DNA of 64,000 nt, taken from positions 1,054,001 through 1,118,000 of the forward strand of contig NZ_CP080531.1 in assembly GCF_024746835.1 (NCBI RefSeq), read 5' to 3'. Positions 18,764 through 29,687 of the stretch are shown one piece after another. The notes beneath the pieces were generated by a model. It saw nothing but the letters and a program-made list of their open reading frames with translations, was not told the origin of the DNA and ran no database searches. Both the position numbers and the translations under genes were made by a program. Source of the DNA: Mesorhizobium sp. AR02 (GTDB taxonomy: Bacteria > Pseudomonadota > Alphaproteobacteria > Rhizobiales > Rhizobiaceae). Positions within the stretch are counted from its first letter, which is position 1. Each line of letters begins with the position of its first letter.

Positions 18764-18778
18764 TGTCTCACAGACACT
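18762..18778. terminator. 7-bp hairpin over the small-gene stop codon
   Basis: AGTGTCT (18762-18768) and AGACACT (18772-18778) pair around a 3-nt loop and overlap the TAG stop of the 63-aa frame. There is no T-tract. It may end or protect a short transcript. Confidence 0.4.
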
Positions 18779-18905
18779 GAAGAGATCAGAACAACTGCAT
18801 CGACCGAAAACGATCGTTGGCGACGGATGTGGTCGGTGTTGGCGCCATGCCTGAGACACATCGCCTTCATGCGGGGTCAGCAACTTCTCGCCTTGGAGCA
18901 AGCGC

Positions 18906-20348
18906 GTGGGCAGTCACCTTCTTAGGCCAAGTCCTTCTGACATTCGTCAGGAGTCGGACTCTCTTGGAATGGTCGAAGTCCCCCAGCGCGCATACTATGG
19001 ATCGCAAACCGCACGCGCCATCGAGAATTTCCAGATATCGGGTATCTCGATTGGGCACTATCCTCTTCTCATCAGAGCCCTTGCCCTAGTCAAGAAGGCT
19101 GCGGCGCGAGCCAACTGTCAGCTTGGCGATCTATCAGAAGCAAAGATGATTGCCATCGGTCACGCCTGTGACGACATAGCTGCCGGCCATCTGAGTGACC
19201 AATTCGCTCTCGATGTCTTCCAGGGAGGCGCAGGAACCTCCACCAACATGAACATCAACGAGGTGATCGCAAATCGGGGCCTCGAGACTATGGGGCTGCC
19301 GCGTGGCAACTACGCTGCGCTTCACCCAAACGATGACGTCAACCGTTCTCAGTCGACCAACGACGTCTACCCGACGGCCATCCGGCTTGCACTTCTGCTC
19401 GCTGCCCCCGAACTGATCGACGCGTTGTGGGCGCTCATAGGCGCGTTCGAATCGAAGGCGTTGGAGTTCGCCCACATTCTCAAGCTGGGTCGCACGCAAT
19501 TGCAGGATGCAGTTCCGATGACCTTGGGTCAGGAATTCGGTGCCTTCGCGATCACGGTCCGCGAGGACATCGACCGCCTTCGGGAGGCAATGGACCTGCT
19601 GCGTGAGATCAATCTCGGAGGCACGGCAATTGGCACCGGCATCACAGCGGATCCGGGCTATCAAAGGGTCGTTGTTGCGGAACTTGAGGCTGTTGCCGCC
19701 ACGCGACTGAAGCCGGCTGCAAACCTTATTGAAGCCGGCTGGGACACTGGTGCCTTTGTCCACTTTTCCGCGGTTCTGAAACGGGTAGCTGTGAAGCTGT
19801 CGAAGATTTCCAATGATCTACGGCTGCTTTCTTCCGGACCTCGCGGCGGTATTGGAGAAGTGCGGTTGCCTGCCGTCCAGCCAGGATCCTCGATCATGCC
19901 CGGCAAGGTGAATCCGGTAATCCCTGAGGTTGTGAACCAGGTTGCCTTCCATGTGATTGGACAAGACGTCACTGTGACGCTCGCAGCCGAAGCTGGACAG
20001 CTGCGGCTTAATGCCTTCGAGCCGATTATCGTATTCAGCTTGATGCAATCCATTCGTCTACTTACCAACGCGGCCCGGGTCCTGGAGACCCGCTGTGTGG
20101 CCGACATCAAGGCCGACGAAGCGGCCTGTGGAAGGCACCTCCTATCCGGAACTGCACTGGCCACCGCTCTGGTCCCGGTCCTTGGATATGAACGCTCGGC
20201 GGAGCTCGTCGAGGCGATCTTGGCAAGCGGCAAAACCCTACGAGAGCTGCTTATCCAGGCAGATGACCTGTCGCCTGATCTCATCGACGACATACTGAAC
20301 GCCGAGGAAATGACCCGGCCATCGCGAGCACGGAAGGCAAAGACGTGA
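18906..20348 (+). CDS. Aspartase/fumarase superfamily lyase (AspA-like)
   Basis: A 480-aa class II fumarase/aspartate ammonia-lyase family enzyme. It has the family signature GSSIMPGKVNP (about 327-337), where the flexible serine loop supplies the catalytic base, and the N-terminal VEVPQRAYYGSQTARAIENF-type region typical of AspA. The start is a GTG at 18906, with GGAG 7 nt upstream. The family adds or removes ammonia, water or an amine across a double bond of a C4 dicarboxylate; AspA itself makes fumarate from aspartate. Within this operon it could release fumarate from an aspartate-like adduct. Its normal length and intact signature argue for an active enzyme, but the substrate is not certain. 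Confidence 0.85.
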   Translation: MGSHLLRPSPSDIRQESDSLGMVEVPQRAYYGSQTARAIENFQISGISIGHYPLLIRALALVKKAAARANCQLGDLSEAKMIAIGHACDDIAAGHLSDQFALDVFQGGAGTSTNMNINEVIANRGLETMGLPRGNYAALHPNDDVNRSQSTNDVYPTAIRLALLLAAPELIDALWALIGAFESKALEFAHILKLGRTQLQDAVPMTLGQEFGAFAITVREDIDRLREAMDLLREINLGGTAIGTGITADPGYQRVVVAELEAVAATRLKPAANLIEAGWDTGAFVHFSAVLKRVAVKLSKISNDLRLLSSGPRGGIGEVRLPAVQPGSSIMPGKVNPVIPEVVNQVAFHVIGQDVTVTLAAEAGQLRLNAFEPIIVFSLMQSIRLLTNAARVLETRCVADIKADEAACGRHLLSGTALATALVPVLGYERSAELVEAILASGKTLRELLIQADDLSPDLIDDILNAEEMTRPSRARKAKT

Positions 20349-20435
20349 CCGCCTCCTGCGGCGACCGGGCTCAATCCAGGTTTAGACGAAGACCAGCAAG
20401 TCGCAACCAAAACACACTTTGACAGGATCGTGCTC

Positions 20436-21269
20436 ATGTCGAACGAACCCCTCCCATCCCTAGAGTTCTTCCTCACATTGGTCGAGGCCGCGAGCCGTAT
20501 CACTCTCCCTAGATTTCGGACTCGATTGGCTGCTGACGCAAAGTTCAAGGCTGGCGTCAAGTTCGACCCGGTGACCGACGCGGACCGAGAAGCTGAAATC
20601 GCCATTCGCGAAATGATCAGCTCAACCTATCCGGATCATTCGATACTCGGTGAAGAATTCGGCACAACGGGGCGCGGACCCATACAATGGGTCATAGATC
20701 CGATCGACGGAACAAAACCATACCTGTGCGGCATCCCTGTATGGGGAACACTCATAGGGCTCACAGTAGCCGGCCGAGCCGTACGCGGAATAATGAGCCA
20801 ACCTTATACAGGTGAATTCTTCTGGGGCGACGAGTCTGAGGCATTCTGCGAGAGTGCCCGCGGGAGATCAAAGCTGCGCACAAGTAGTGTTCGGGTCCTA
20901 CCCGACGCCATCTGCCATACGACCTCGCCAGAGCCTTTCGCCCGGCGCTCAGACCGAGGTTTTGCAAAGCTCTCCTCAGCAGCCAAATTCACCCGATACG
21001 GAGGGGAGTGCTACGCATTTGCGATGCTGGCTGCCGGCCAGATCGATTTGTGCGTCGAACCATCAATGCAGCCGTATGACATCGTGCCGCTCATTCCAAT
21101 CATTGAATCGGCCGGCGGCATTGTTACACGCTTCGACGGCGGTCGCGCTGAGCGGGGCGGCAGAATACTGGCGTCAGCCAATCGGTCACTCCACGAAGCT
21201 GCGCTGGAAATGCTCAACGATGCCGAGCTCGGCGCGACGCAAACAACCCAAGATATTTCAGTGAGTTAA
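20436..21269 (+). CDS. Inositol monophosphatase family phosphatase (HisN-like)
   Basis: A 277-aa Mg-dependent phosphatase. The metal-binding motifs are GEEFG near residue 73, DPIDGT at 88-93, and a third-site aspartate, Asp215, in YDIVP. Relatives include histidinol-phosphate phosphatase HisN and inositol-1-phosphatase. A HisN-like and a HisD-like protein share this operon, yet nothing else of histidine biosynthesis is present, so both were probably recruited for another compound. AGGA lies 8 nt before ATG 20436. It is 4 nt upstream of the MFS gene, so they are co-translated. The substrate may be a phosphorylated polyol or amino alcohol. Confidence 0.82.
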   Translation: MSNEPLPSLEFFLTLVEAASRITLPRFRTRLAADAKFKAGVKFDPVTDADREAEIAIREMISSTYPDHSILGEEFGTTGRGPIQWVIDPIDGTKPYLCGIPVWGTLIGLTVAGRAVRGIMSQPYTGEFFWGDESEAFCESARGRSKLRTSSVRVLPDAICHTTSPEPFARRSDRGFAKLSSAAKFTRYGGECYAFAMLAAGQIDLCVEPSMQPYDIVPLIPIIESAGGIVTRFDGGRAERGGRILASANRSLHEAALEMLNDAELGATQTTQDISVS

Positions 21270-21273
21270 CATC

Positions 21274-22473
21274 TTGAATGCGGATGCTTACCTTGATCGA
21301 TCGAAACGAGTAGGCGCGCGAGAGCGGTGGGCTACTTATGTTGCCTTTCTCAGCACAGGGGCACTCGTCGCGGCTTGGGCGCCATTGGTCCCGTTCGCCA
21401 AATCCCGGCTGGGCATTGATGACGGACAGCTTGGCATCCTTTTGCTGTTCCTTGGCGGCGGCTCGCTGGTCGGAATGCCCTTGACTGGTCTTCTAACGGC
21501 ACGCTTCGGATACCGTCTGATCATAATTTGCGGAACGCTTGTGGCGGCTGCGGTCCTGCCGATCCTGGCCGCAGGCATGAGCGTTCTCGGGATGGCGGTT
21601 GCCCTTGCGGTATTCGGCGCCGCGATCGGGGCCATCGATGTGGCAATGAATGTCCAGGCCGTCATTGTCCAGAAGCGGATGGGGCTTTCCCTGATGTCCG
21701 GCTTTCATGCCTGTTACAGCATTGGGGGAACTATCGGAGCGGGCGGGCTAAGCGCATTGCTCAAACTGGGAGCTAGCCCGCTCCAAGCATGCTTGGCCTT
21801 AGGAATTCTGATGTTTGTCGCCGTGTCCTCGCGGGCAATGGGCTTCATCCCCCTCGCCAACGATGGGGGCAAAACCACTCCGCTGTTTGTTGTCCCAAGG
21901 CCACTGGTTCTGTTTATTGGACTTTTCTCCGCGCTAGTGTTCATGGCAGAGGGAGCGGTGCTCGACTGGAGCGGCGTGTTCCTGTTGCAATATCGCGGCG
22001 CCGAGCCTTATGCGGCGGGATCTGGTTACGCCGCTTTTGCCGTGGCGATTACGGGAGGACGGCTTATCGGCGACCGACTTGTCGATGCGGTGGGAGGTCG
22101 TCGCGTGCTCTTAGGGGGCGGACTGATCTCGGCAATTGGCTTCGTGGTGGTTTTGGCGCTCCCTTCGCAACTGTTTGCATTGTGCGGGTTCATGCTTGTT
22201 GGCTTCGGCGCCGCAAACATCATCCCGCTCATGTTCAAAGCTGCCGGAGTGCAGACGTCAATGCCGGCAAACCTTGCAGTCGCCACCGTCACCACGCTGG
22301 CTTATGGCGGCCACATGCTCGGACCGGCTTTTATCGGGTTGGTCGCACATTTCCTGGATTTGCGCGTTGCCTTTGCCATGCTGGCGACGACTATGGTCTT
22401 TGTCGCCTTTGCGGGTCGCGCGGTACTGGCCGACAGTAGCCGTGGCGGCCAAGAAGCTGTGAACCAGCTATGA
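21274..22473 (+). CDS. MFS transporter
   Basis: A 399-aa major facilitator superfamily protein with about 12 hydrophobic segments, and the loop 2-3 signature region seen as LTARFGYRLIIICG. Many small and aromatic residues line the helices, as in the YbjJ-like group. The best start is TTG 21274, four bases after the phosphatase stop. It overlaps the next gene by 4 bp (ATGA), which shows tight coupling. It should move the operon's substrate into the cell, or export a product, across the inner membrane by proton exchange. The ligand cannot be read from sequence. Confidence 0.87.
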   Translation: MNADAYLDRSKRVGARERWATYVAFLSTGALVAAWAPLVPFAKSRLGIDDGQLGILLLFLGGGSLVGMPLTGLLTARFGYRLIIICGTLVAAAVLPILAAGMSVLGMAVALAVFGAAIGAIDVAMNVQAVIVQKRMGLSLMSGFHACYSIGGTIGAGGLSALLKLGASPLQACLALGILMFVAVSSRAMGFIPLANDGGKTTPLFVVPRPLVLFIGLFSALVFMAEGAVLDWSGVFLLQYRGAEPYAAGSGYAAFAVAITGGRLIGDRLVDAVGGRRVLLGGGLISAIGFVVVLALPSQLFALCGFMLVGFGAANIIPLMFKAAGVQTSMPANLAVATVTTLAYGGHMLGPAFIGLVAHFLDLRVAFAMLATTMVFVAFAGRAVLADSSRGGQEAVNQL

Positions 22474-23237
22474 AACTTTCCGCTTGCATAGAATGGCTTT
22501 ACGCCCCTGAAACAGCAAATTTCGCAGATCGTATATGGCTTGCACGGCAAAGCGGCCTGGCGGCCGTCGAATTCTGGAGGTGGACTGATAAGGATCTTGA
22601 CAGTATCGATCTTGCGCTGCAGGCCACCGAGATGGAACTAAGCAGCATCGTAGCTGAACCTATGATTTCGCTGACCGATATCCGAAACCAGAGCATTTTT
22701 CTCGAAGGTCTCAGACGTTCGATTGCCACAGCAAGGAGGCTTGGCGCCCCAGTGCTTATCGCCCAGGCGGGCGATGAGCTTTCTGATGTCTCCCGACATG
22801 ATCAAAAGAAGGCGCTTGTCGAAACATTGAATCTTGCCGGCGAAATGCTGAAGGGAAGCGGCGTTCGTATTGGTCTTGAACCACTCAACACACTGATAGA
22901 TCACCCCGGATACTTCCTGCCTTCGACGGTCGAAGCCCTGGAGATCGCTGCCGCAACCGGGCGCCCAGAGATCGGGATCGTTTACGACATCTACCATTCT
23001 GCCGTTATGGGCGAAGAAACCGAAGTTGTTATCGGCGGCAATATTGATCGCGTCTTCCACATTCATATTGCCGATCATCCCGGGCGCAACGAACCAGGGA
23101 CTGGTGGTATCGATCTGAAGAAGCGGTTGGACTGGCTTCTCGCCCGAGGTTACAGCGGTTTCATCGGACTGGAGTATAGACCGGTTGCTCCAACGTCCAA
23201 ATCAGTCGACGCTTGTCGAAGAGTGCTATCTCAATGA
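22470..23237 (+). CDS. Hydroxypyruvate isomerase-like TIM-barrel protein
   Basis: A 255-aa AP-endonuclease-2-type TIM barrel of the Hyi/OtnI family. It starts MKLSACIEWLY and shows the metal-ligand region EPLNTLIDHPGYFL near 133-146, IGIVYDIYHS near 172-181, and IHIADHPGRNEPG-type text near 196-208, ending with GLEYRP. Such enzymes isomerise hydroxypyruvate to tartronate semialdehyde or 2-oxo-tetronates. It is the last gene of the operon and overlaps the MFS gene by 4 bp. A 3- or 4-carbon hydroxy-oxo acid intermediate would fit the upstream oxidation and ThDP chemistry. No kinase or tartronate semialdehyde reductase is nearby. Confidence 0.83.
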   Translation: MKLSACIEWLYAPETANFADRIWLARQSGLAAVEFWRWTDKDLDSIDLALQATEMELSSIVAEPMISLTDIRNQSIFLEGLRRSIATARRLGAPVLIAQAGDELSDVSRHDQKKALVETLNLAGEMLKGSGVRIGLEPLNTLIDHPGYFLPSTVEALEIAAATGRPEIGIVYDIYHSAVMGEETEVVIGGNIDRVFHIHIADHPGRNEPGTGGIDLKKRLDWLLARGYSGFIGLEYRPVAPTSKSVDACRRVLSQ

Positions 23238-23381
23238 GAGGTGAAATTCTTTAATAAATTCGCTGGTTTGGCCGGACTTAGTGGTTTTGAGAGCGGTTGA
23301 CCAGATTCTTCTGCCGCACCACGCTTCAGCCTTTCCGCACGACTTGATTGGCGACCGATCAGCGCCGCGGGCCAAATGCGC

Positions 23382-23409
23382 TTGACAAAATAGCGCCGGC
23401 CCGTTCAAT
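23382..23409 (+). promoter_or_regulatory. Candidate promoter of the thi operon
   Basis: TTGACA (23382-23387) and TTCAAT (23404-23409) are separated by 16 bp and lie directly upstream of the TPP riboswitch. The -35 matches the sigma70 consensus; the -10 is weaker. Confidence 0.5.
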
Positions 23410-23423
23410 TCGGCGCATTCACC

Positions 23424-26465
<3,042 letters not shown>

Positions 26466-26634
26466 GGTTGCCGCCACCACACTGGCCGAGCTGCTTGCCG
26501 CGCTCGACTATGAGGGCGATTGGCTGGCAACGGCCGTCAACAACGATCTCGTGCACAAAGCCAACCGGGCAGTATTCCAGTTGAGTGACGGCGACCGGAT
26601 CGAAATCCTCTCGCCCATGCAGGGAGGCTAGACC

Positions 26635-27408
26635 TTGTTCGATCTTTTCGGAACGAAGCTTGCCTCCCGCCTGCTTCTCGGCACCGCTCAATATCCGTCG
26701 CCGGCCATCCTTGCCGATGTGGTCAAAGTGTCGGGCACGTCGGTAGTGACGGTCTCGTTGCGGCGTGAGATGGCGGGCGGCAAGGCCGGCGAAAAATTCT
26801 GGTCGTTGATCCGCTCGCTGGATCTCAGAATCCTGCCCAACACTGCAGGCTGTCACTCCGTCAAGGAAGCGGTCACGACCGCAAAAATGGCGCGTGAGGT
26901 CTTCGGTACGAACTGGATCAAGCTCGAAGTGATCGGCAACCACGACACGTTACAACCAGACGTGTTCGGCTTGGTCGAAGCCGCCCACATCCTGTGCGAG
27001 GACGGTTTTGCGGTTTTCCCCTATACCACCGACGACCTTGTTGTCGCCGAGCGGCTGCTTGCGGCGGGCTGCAAAGTCTTGATGCCATGGTGCGCACCGA
27101 TCGGTTCCGCCCTCGGGCCGGTCAACATCATGGCGTTGCGCTCGATGCGCGGACATTTCCCTGGCGTCCCGCTGATTGTGGATGCGGGGCTCGGACGGCC
27201 GTCGCATGCGGCCACCGTCATGGAACTCGGCTTTGACGCGGTGCTGCTGAACACGGCGGTCGCCAGGGCGGCCGATCCGGTCGGCATGGCGCGTGCGTTC
27301 GGCAAGGCGGTCGAGGCCGGCCATGAAGCTTTCAACTCGGGAATGCTCGAACCGCGCGACGTCGCCGTGCCATCGACGCCGACAATTGGCAGGGCCGTTT
27401 TTTCATGA
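26635..27408 (+). CDS. thiG: Thiazole synthase ThiG
   Basis: A 257-aa TIM-barrel enzyme that joins the ThiS thiocarboxylate, iminoglycine and deoxyxylulose phosphate into the thiazole phosphate. Typical segments are NTAGC near residue 68, WIKLEVIGN near 98-106 with the Schiff-base lysine, and [12 protein letters not shown] near 182-193. The start codon is TTG at 26635, with AGGGAGG upstream inside thiS. It overlaps thiE by 4 bp. Confidence 0.96.
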   Translation: MFDLFGTKLASRLLLGTAQYPSPAILADVVKVSGTSVVTVSLRREMAGGKAGEKFWSLIRSLDLRILPNTAGCHSVKEAVTTAKMAREVFGTNWIKLEVIGNHDTLQPDVFGLVEAAHILCEDGFAVFPYTTDDLVVAERLLAAGCKVLMPWCAPIGSALGPVNIMALRSMRGHFPGVPLIVDAGLGRPSHAATVMELGFDAVLLNTAVARAADPVGMARAFGKAVEAGHEAFNSGMLEPRDVAVPSTPTIGRAVFS

Positions 27409-28010
27409 AGCTCGATCCCTTCTACCTGATCGTCGACAGCGCTGCCTGGATCGAACGGCTGGTGCCGCTTGGCGTCAAGCTGGTGCAGCTTCGCATCAAG
27501 ACCTTGGATGAGGCCGGGTTGCGCGCAGAGATTCGCAAGGCAAAGGCCTTGTGCGCCCAGCACCACTGCCAGCTCATAGTCAACGACCATTGGCGCCTGG
27601 CAATCGAGGAAGGCTGCGACTTCGTCCATCTCGGCCAGGAGGATTTGCAAACCGCCGACCTCTTGGCGATTCGGGCAGCTGGCCTAAGGCTCGGACTGAG
27701 CACGCATGATCATATCGAACTGGAAACGGCGATGGCCGCCCAGCCCGACTACATCGCGCTCGGCCCCATCTACCCGACCATCCTGAAGAAGATGAAATGG
27801 GCCCCGCAAGGCGTCGAACGGATCAACGAGTGGAAGCGCCGGGTAGCACCGATTCCTCTGGTCGCCATTGGTGGCCTCAACCCGGACAGGCTCGACGGCG
27901 CCTTTGCGGCCGGTGCGGACAGCGCGGCGGTGGTCACCGACATCACATTGAATGCCGATCCCCAAGCGCGCACGAGAGAATGGATCGAAAAGACAGACCG
28001 ATGGCGCTGA
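27405..28010 (+). CDS. thiE: Thiamine phosphate synthase ThiE
   Basis: A 201-aa TIM-barrel protein that couples HMP-diphosphate to thiazole phosphate. It shows the ThiE landmarks LRIKT, LIVNDHW and VHLGQEDL, then [18 protein letters not shown] and IPLVAIGGL. It starts within thiG (ATGA overlap) and ends inside the first codons of thiD, consistent with the continuous operon. Confidence 0.94.
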   Translation: MKLDPFYLIVDSAAWIERLVPLGVKLVQLRIKTLDEAGLRAEIRKAKALCAQHHCQLIVNDHWRLAIEEGCDFVHLGQEDLQTADLLAIRAAGLRLGLSTHDHIELETAMAAQPDYIALGPIYPTILKKMKWAPQGVERINEWKRRVAPIPLVAIGGLNPDRLDGAFAAGADSAAVVTDITLNADPQARTREWIEKTDRWR

Positions 28011-28762
28011 GGCGAGACCCGCATGTGCTTGTCGTCGGTGGCTCGGACTCCAGCGGGGGTGCCGGAATTGCGCGCGATATCGAGACGATCTCTTCGATTG
28101 GCGTGCGCACCTGCCTAGCTGTCACCGCGCTAACGGTGCAGACGCACGACGCCGTCATGGAAATCCATCATTCGCAACCCAGTCTGGTGGCCGATCAGAT
28201 GCGCGCCGCGCTGCAGGCCAACGAGGTGGCGGCCATCAAGATCGGCATGCTGGCAACGGCCGAGATCATCGATGCCGTTGCCGCAGTGCTGCGCGAAAAT
28301 CCGCAGGTGCCGGCAATCCTCGACCCCGTGCTCGCCTCGACCTCAGGCCGGGCGCTGCTGGAAGCAGGTGCCATCGCCGTCATGAAGCGCAATCTGATGC
28401 CGCTTTGCCGTCTTGTCACACCCAATCTCATCGAGCTGGCGCTCCTGGTTGGCTCGGAACTGGCGGTGGATGAGGACGGCGCACTGTTGCAAGGCCAGGA
28501 ATTGCTGGCCGCCGGAGCGCAGGCCCTGCTGATCAAGGGCGGCCATGCATCGGGACCTCGATCAACCGATATTCTGTTGCGCTCCGATCAGGAACCTATC
28601 CGCGTCGACATGCCCCGCCTTGCCGCGTCGATGCGCGGGACTGGCTGCATGCTGGCCAGCGCGATTGCGGCGCATCTGGCGAATGCGAGATCACTCGAAT
28701 ACGGCGTGCGCTCAAGCAAGCTGTTTGTTTTCGAGAAACTCCGGAAGAATGCAGCCGAATGA
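28001..28762 (+). CDS. thiD: Hydroxymethylpyrimidine/phosphomethylpyrimidine kinase ThiD
   Basis: A 253-aa ribokinase-fold kinase that phosphorylates HMP and HMP-phosphate. VGGSDSSGGAGIARDI near residues 11-26 and the anion-hole motif GTGCMLASAIAAHLA near 214-228 are diagnostic. The start ATG 28001 overlaps the thiE stop region by 10 bp, and the long upstream frame is not needed. It completes the pyrimidine branch and is the last gene of the operon. Confidence 0.95.
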   Translation: MALRRDPHVLVVGGSDSSGGAGIARDIETISSIGVRTCLAVTALTVQTHDAVMEIHHSQPSLVADQMRAALQANEVAAIKIGMLATAEIIDAVAAVLRENPQVPAILDPVLASTSGRALLEAGAIAVMKRNLMPLCRLVTPNLIELALLVGSELAVDEDGALLQGQELLAAGAQALLIKGGHASGPRSTDILLRSDQEPIRVDMPRLAASMRGTGCMLASAIAAHLANARSLEYGVRSSKLFVFEKLRKNAAE

Positions 28763-29019
28763 CCGGGGCTTTATGGTCCAGTCGATCGGCCCACGGGTAA
28801 CCGCTCTCCCGCCAAGCGAACGTCCGTGTTTCGACACCTCAGCCGTTGAATGACTGACATGGCCGCCGATTTGCACGCCATAGTACGCCGCAGCCCTCTG
28901 CGAGACTGAACGGGATTTACTTCCGAAGCAACGACATGTCAGATCAGCCAAACGGTCAGAAAGGAGTGGAGGAAATGGTCGACATCATCTGACGTGCATC
29001 GAAAAACGGACATCGTGAG

Positions 29020-29072
29020 AGCAGCCGTTTCTACGCTGCGACCTCAGTTCCCTACTCCCACTCGATTGTTTT
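29020..29072 (-). other. guaA 3'-end-like sequence, candidate attachment site
   Basis: Read on the reverse strand, 29072-29052 encodes KTIEWE followed by TAG, matching the invariant end of GMP synthase (TIEWE-stop). The bases after the stop (to about 29020) read antisense as YAATSVPYSHSIV, a sequence I remember from frames that run across guaA ends at genomic-island borders. No other part of guaA is present. The 3' end of guaA is a known integration target, including, as I recall, one of the attachment sites of Mesorhizobium tripartite ICEs. The match is short, so this is a candidate only. Confidence 0.45.
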
Positions 29073-29073
29073 T

Positions 29074-29108
29074 AACCCAGCTAGGTCATTGATCTAGCTG
29101 GGTTTTTT
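29074..29108 (+). terminator. Strong intrinsic terminator
   Basis: AACCCAGCTAG (29074-29084) pairs perfectly with CTAGCTGGGTT (29094-29104) around a 9-nt loop, and the stem runs into six T residues (29103-29108). It ends forward transcripts, probably the thi operon or an uncharacterised short RNA. Confidence 0.85.
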
Positions 29109-29325
29109 CTTGCTTGCGGCACCGAAAGCCGACTCACATGGTCCGTCAAAAAGTTACGCTTTTGATTTTAAAGGGAAATAGGTAGCACATTAATGGCGAC
29201 TGTCTGGCCCCTAGGTGAGCCTCGAAACCGCCGGCCTCGAGCAACGTCCTCACGCAATGTCGACTCGCCTTGATGTTCTGGATCGTTACCTCAAGTCAGG
29301 CTGAAGTTCTTTATCCCGAAAAGAA

Positions 29326-29385
29326 TTGGTGGGCCCGGAGGGACGTCGTCTTATCAACAAAATCAAACAGTTAGCGGATGGTTCG
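29326..29385. repeat. Dispersed ~60-bp repeat, copy A
   Basis: About 80 percent of roughly 60 positions match 50861-50920 by eye; the last 16 bases, GTTAGCGGATGGTTCG, are identical. The first part (GTGGGCCCGGAGGGAC) resembles a reverse-strand tRNA T-arm and 3' end, but no cloverleaf can be built. It may be an attachment-site fragment or a remnant of a repeated element. Confidence 0.6.
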
Positions 29386-29428
29386 CCACACCATATCCTT
29401 CGTATGTTCTCGTATGGTCTGGCGAACC
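29380..29428. repeat. 16-bp imperfect inverted repeat
   Basis: GGTTCGCCACACCATA (29380-29395) pairs with TATGGTCTGGCGAACC (29413-29428) with one mismatch and a 17-nt loop. It starts at the end of repeat copy A. There is no T-tract, so it may be a structured-RNA piece or an element end. Confidence 0.55.
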
Positions 29429-29660
29429 AAAGGACAACAAGGAGGGATGAACCCGTCTATCAACTTCTCAACCACTGCGCACACACCTGTTCTTTCGGCG
29501 CGACAATCGGGCGATTTTCTGCATTTTGCGGCTTTGGACGAGACCGCCTCCGGTGTCTCGAATAGTACCAACCAGACCATTCCACCTCTCATTTCAATCG
29601 CGTGCGCGGATCTCTGCCGACCCCAGTTGACATCAGTCAGCGATATTGCTATACAATTTT

Positions 29661-29676
29661 AGTTATTGTATTGCAC
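29661..29676. promoter_or_regulatory. Candidate IclR-type operator, site 1
   Basis: AGTTATTGTATTGCAC lies 12 bp before the start of the aldehyde dehydrogenase gene. It resembles AGTTATTGCAATGCAG before the CoA ligase and TGTTATTGCAATGCGC (reverse strand) before the enoyl-CoA hydratase. The IclR regulator at 31234-32013 is the likely binder. Confidence 0.55.
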
Positions 29677-29687
29677 TAGGAGAGGCT

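Larger units (their letters stand above)
28763..29687. other. Gene-poor junction after the thi operon
   Basis: This 925-bp stretch has no confident gene. It holds a guaA-3'-end-like sequence, a strong intrinsic terminator, one copy of a repeat also found at 50.9 kb, a long hairpin, and the promoter region of the following aldehyde dehydrogenase; these are listed separately. An 18-codon frame (28936-28992) with GGAGTGGAGG inside it is probably not a gene. Confidence 0.6.

Noticed and set aside
15344..21269. HisD- and HisN-like genes as part of histidine biosynthesis
   Set aside because: No other his gene is nearby, and the neighbours (ThDP enzyme, aspartase-like, isomerase, MFS) do not fit that pathway.
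28936..28992. 18-codon frame with GGAGTGGAGG inside
   Set aside because: Too short, with no upstream binding site for its own ATG; the purine-rich part lies before an internal ATG that would give only five codons.
29322..29345. Possible tRNA gene on the reverse strand
   Set aside because: Only a T-arm/3'-end-like piece is present; no acceptor partner, anticodon arm or D arm can be folded.
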